Positions 46,924-47,554 of a DNA stretch of 47,554 nt are shown here, in pieces; the stretch's first letter is position 1; every line of letters starts with the position of its first letter. Where the stretch lies: positions 1-47,554 of the forward strand of contig JAWAFC010000010.1 in assembly GCA_038890815.1 (NCBI GenBank), in the 5' to 3' direction. The position numbers and the translations under genes are program-made. Under the pieces are notes generated by a model. That model was given only the letters and a program-made list of their open reading frames with translations, searched no databases and was not told the origin of the DNA. The DNA is from JAWAFC01 sp038890815 (GTDB lineage: Archaea > Micrarchaeota > Micrarchaeia > Burarchaeales > JACRGF01).

Positions 46924-46935
46924 TGGTATAAAAAT
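46924..46935. promoter_or_regulatory. Likely bidirectional TATA for ftsZ and a short ORF
   Basis: GGTATAAAAATG is about 26 bp from the ftsZ ATG on the minus strand and about 38 bp before a short plus-strand ORF at 46967. Confidence 0.45.
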
Positions 46936-46966
46936 GTTCCCGCGTTTGGGCGAGGCTGCTTCGAGC

Positions 46967-47092
46967 ATGCTGGCCATGGGAAAGAAGATTTCACTACGCA
47001 AGGAGCTGGAATGGAGCGATGAAGCTGCAAAGAAGTACAGTCGTCATTCTCACATGACGAAACACGCTGATTATACGAGCGCTAGCGCTTAG
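46967..47092 (+). CDS. Possible 41-residue basic peptide
   Basis: The ORF MLAMGKKISLRKELEWSDEA... ends in ...HADYTSASA. It has a TATA-like box upstream but no ribosome binding site. Composition (Lys/Arg/His rich, one amphipathic helix) is plausible for a small real protein. It ends in a palindrome (AGCGCTAGCGCT) next to the stop of the convergent mTERF-like gene. Low certainty. Confidence 0.3.
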   Translation: MLAMGKKISLRKELEWSDEAAKKYSRHSHMTKHADYTSASA

Positions 47093-47099
47093 CGCGCTA
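47078..47099. terminator. Palindrome between convergent stops
   Basis: AGCGCTAGCGCT, followed by TAGCGCGCTA, forms an inverted repeat over the last codons of the 41-residue ORF and the stop of the mTERF-like gene. It could act as a terminator or mRNA 3' hairpin. Function is inference. Confidence 0.35.
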
Positions 47100-47554
47100 C
47101 CGAGCCAGCCTCTGCAAATCCTTGCGCATCACAACAAGCAGCTTCGGCTCCCCTTTTATACCTTGCCAGCTCGCCTGCCATATGTTCAGCCTATTCGTGC
47201 CCGGCACATATGGCGAGTAACGGCAGCGTTTGAGGAAGATGTTGAGCATATCGCGATTTGGCTCGAAACCTTCACTCACCAGCTCACAAGCAACCCACAG
47301 GGCAGCAGCATAGCGCTCGAGAGAGCAACCCGCAAGGGCAGGCTCCCTCATCACCATCTCCACAACTTCCTCGCGCGTCAATCCAACTTTATTAGCAACC
47401 ATCATCAATTTTTTCATAACATGCTCATGATCAAGACCAATAAACGGCGGCCATTTGAGAATAATCCTCTTTATCTTCTCTTCCTCCACCCCATAAACTC
47501 CAGCTATCTCCTTTATTTTACGCTCATGATCGTGACCAATAAACTGCGGATATT
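47097..47554 (-). CDS. Partial protein with mTERF-like repeats (5' end outside the window)
   Basis: The frame stays open to the window edge, giving at least 151 C-terminal residues. Two adjacent units share P-x-FIGxDHE: YPQFIGHDHERKIKEIAGVYG, then KWPPFIGLDHEHVMKKLMMV, each followed by a helix pair (VEEEKIKRIIL; LTREEVVEMVM). A weaker third unit starts PALAGCSLERYAAAL. The ~33-residue Pro-anchored helix pattern resembles mTERF motifs of eukaryotic organelle nucleic-acid-binding proteins. A GTG at 47489 is an internal candidate start but would cut the first repeat. Role unknown. Confidence 0.65.
   Translation of the reverse strand, partial: YPQFIGHDHERKIKEIAGVYGVEEEKIKRIILKWPPFIGLDHEHVMKKLMMVANKVGLTREEVVEMVMREPALAGCSLERYAAALWVACELVSEGFEPNRDMLNIFLKRCRYSPYVPGTNRLNIWQASWQGIKGEPKLLVVMRKDLQRLAR

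Overview
The window is a gene-dense, GC-rich stretch of an archaeal chromosome. Markers include MCM helicase, aIF2-beta, aIF1A, RIO1 kinase, NAC, FEN1, MBF1, fibrillarin, TRAM and L41e proteins, an archaeal methionine adenosyltransferase, an archaeal SRP RNA, tRNA-His with an encoded G-1:C73 pair, and TATA boxes about 25 bp before leaderless starts. Very tight packing (interlocked stop codons, ATGA/GTGA overlaps, 31-49 bp divergent promoters), bacterial-type GAPDH and shikimate kinase, two lytic transglycosylases and multi-intron tRNAs suggest a DPANN-type lineage such as Diapherotrites or Micrarchaeota. That placement is inference; no 16S rRNA is present.

Layout. 1-232: palindromic repeat array ending in the 3' exon of a tRNA (probably Lys-CTT). 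233-1950: asparagine-synthase-like ATPase and a DsbA-like lipoprotein. 1935-4943 (minus): isoprenoid operon (winged-helix protein, geranylgeranyl-reductase-like flavoprotein, phytoene/squalene synthase). 4961-7539 (minus): fibrillarin, tRNA-Lys(TTT), MetRS. 7663-12492 (plus): MCM, presenilin-type protease, aIF2-beta, aIF1A, RIO1, JAMM protease. 12489-14453 (minus): LOG-family protein, NAC and an MFS transporter, each abutting the next. 14485-24076: endonuclease V, SLT-LysM transglycosylase, PGK, GAPDH, PurB, small membrane/TRAM/ACT proteins, intron-bearing tRNA-Ser, the largest repeat array, SRP RNA, a small basic protein, L41e, and an MltB-like lipoprotein. 24102-29740: TyrRS, Asd, AroD-AroE-AroK, and a glycosylated-looking surface protein. 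29776-30320: tRNA-His, third repeat array, 52-residue ORF. 30352-37029: HEAT protein, ParB-like protein, aspartokinase, TyrA, nitrilase-family enzyme, second geranylgeranyl reductase, ZIP transporter. 37083-37686: tRNA-Asp and tRNA-Tyr, each with two introns, around an 87-residue ORF. 37712-46903: ThrRS, Lrp regulator, TPR-AAA ATPase, MAT, FEN1, MBF1, site-2 protease, FtsZ. The end holds a partial gene with mTERF-like repeats.

The genes form clear functional groups: aromatic and aspartate-family biosynthesis (asd, aroDEK, lysC, tyrA); archaeal lipid or carotenoid chemistry (phytoene synthase, two reductases); lower glycolysis (pgk and gap divergent from one intergenic region); information processing; and intramembrane proteolysis (presenilin homologue and site-2 protease).

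The most unusual signal concerns RNA genes. Three of five complete tRNA genes are interrupted in the T-arm by short introns with good bulge-helix-bulge (BHB) junctions, and two of them also carry a canonical 37/38 intron. A family of nested, modular palindromes occurs only beside tRNA and SRP RNA genes and shares its terminal sequence (CCGAACCG, up to CCGAACCGCGG) with those introns. FEN1 appears to start at an ACG codon.
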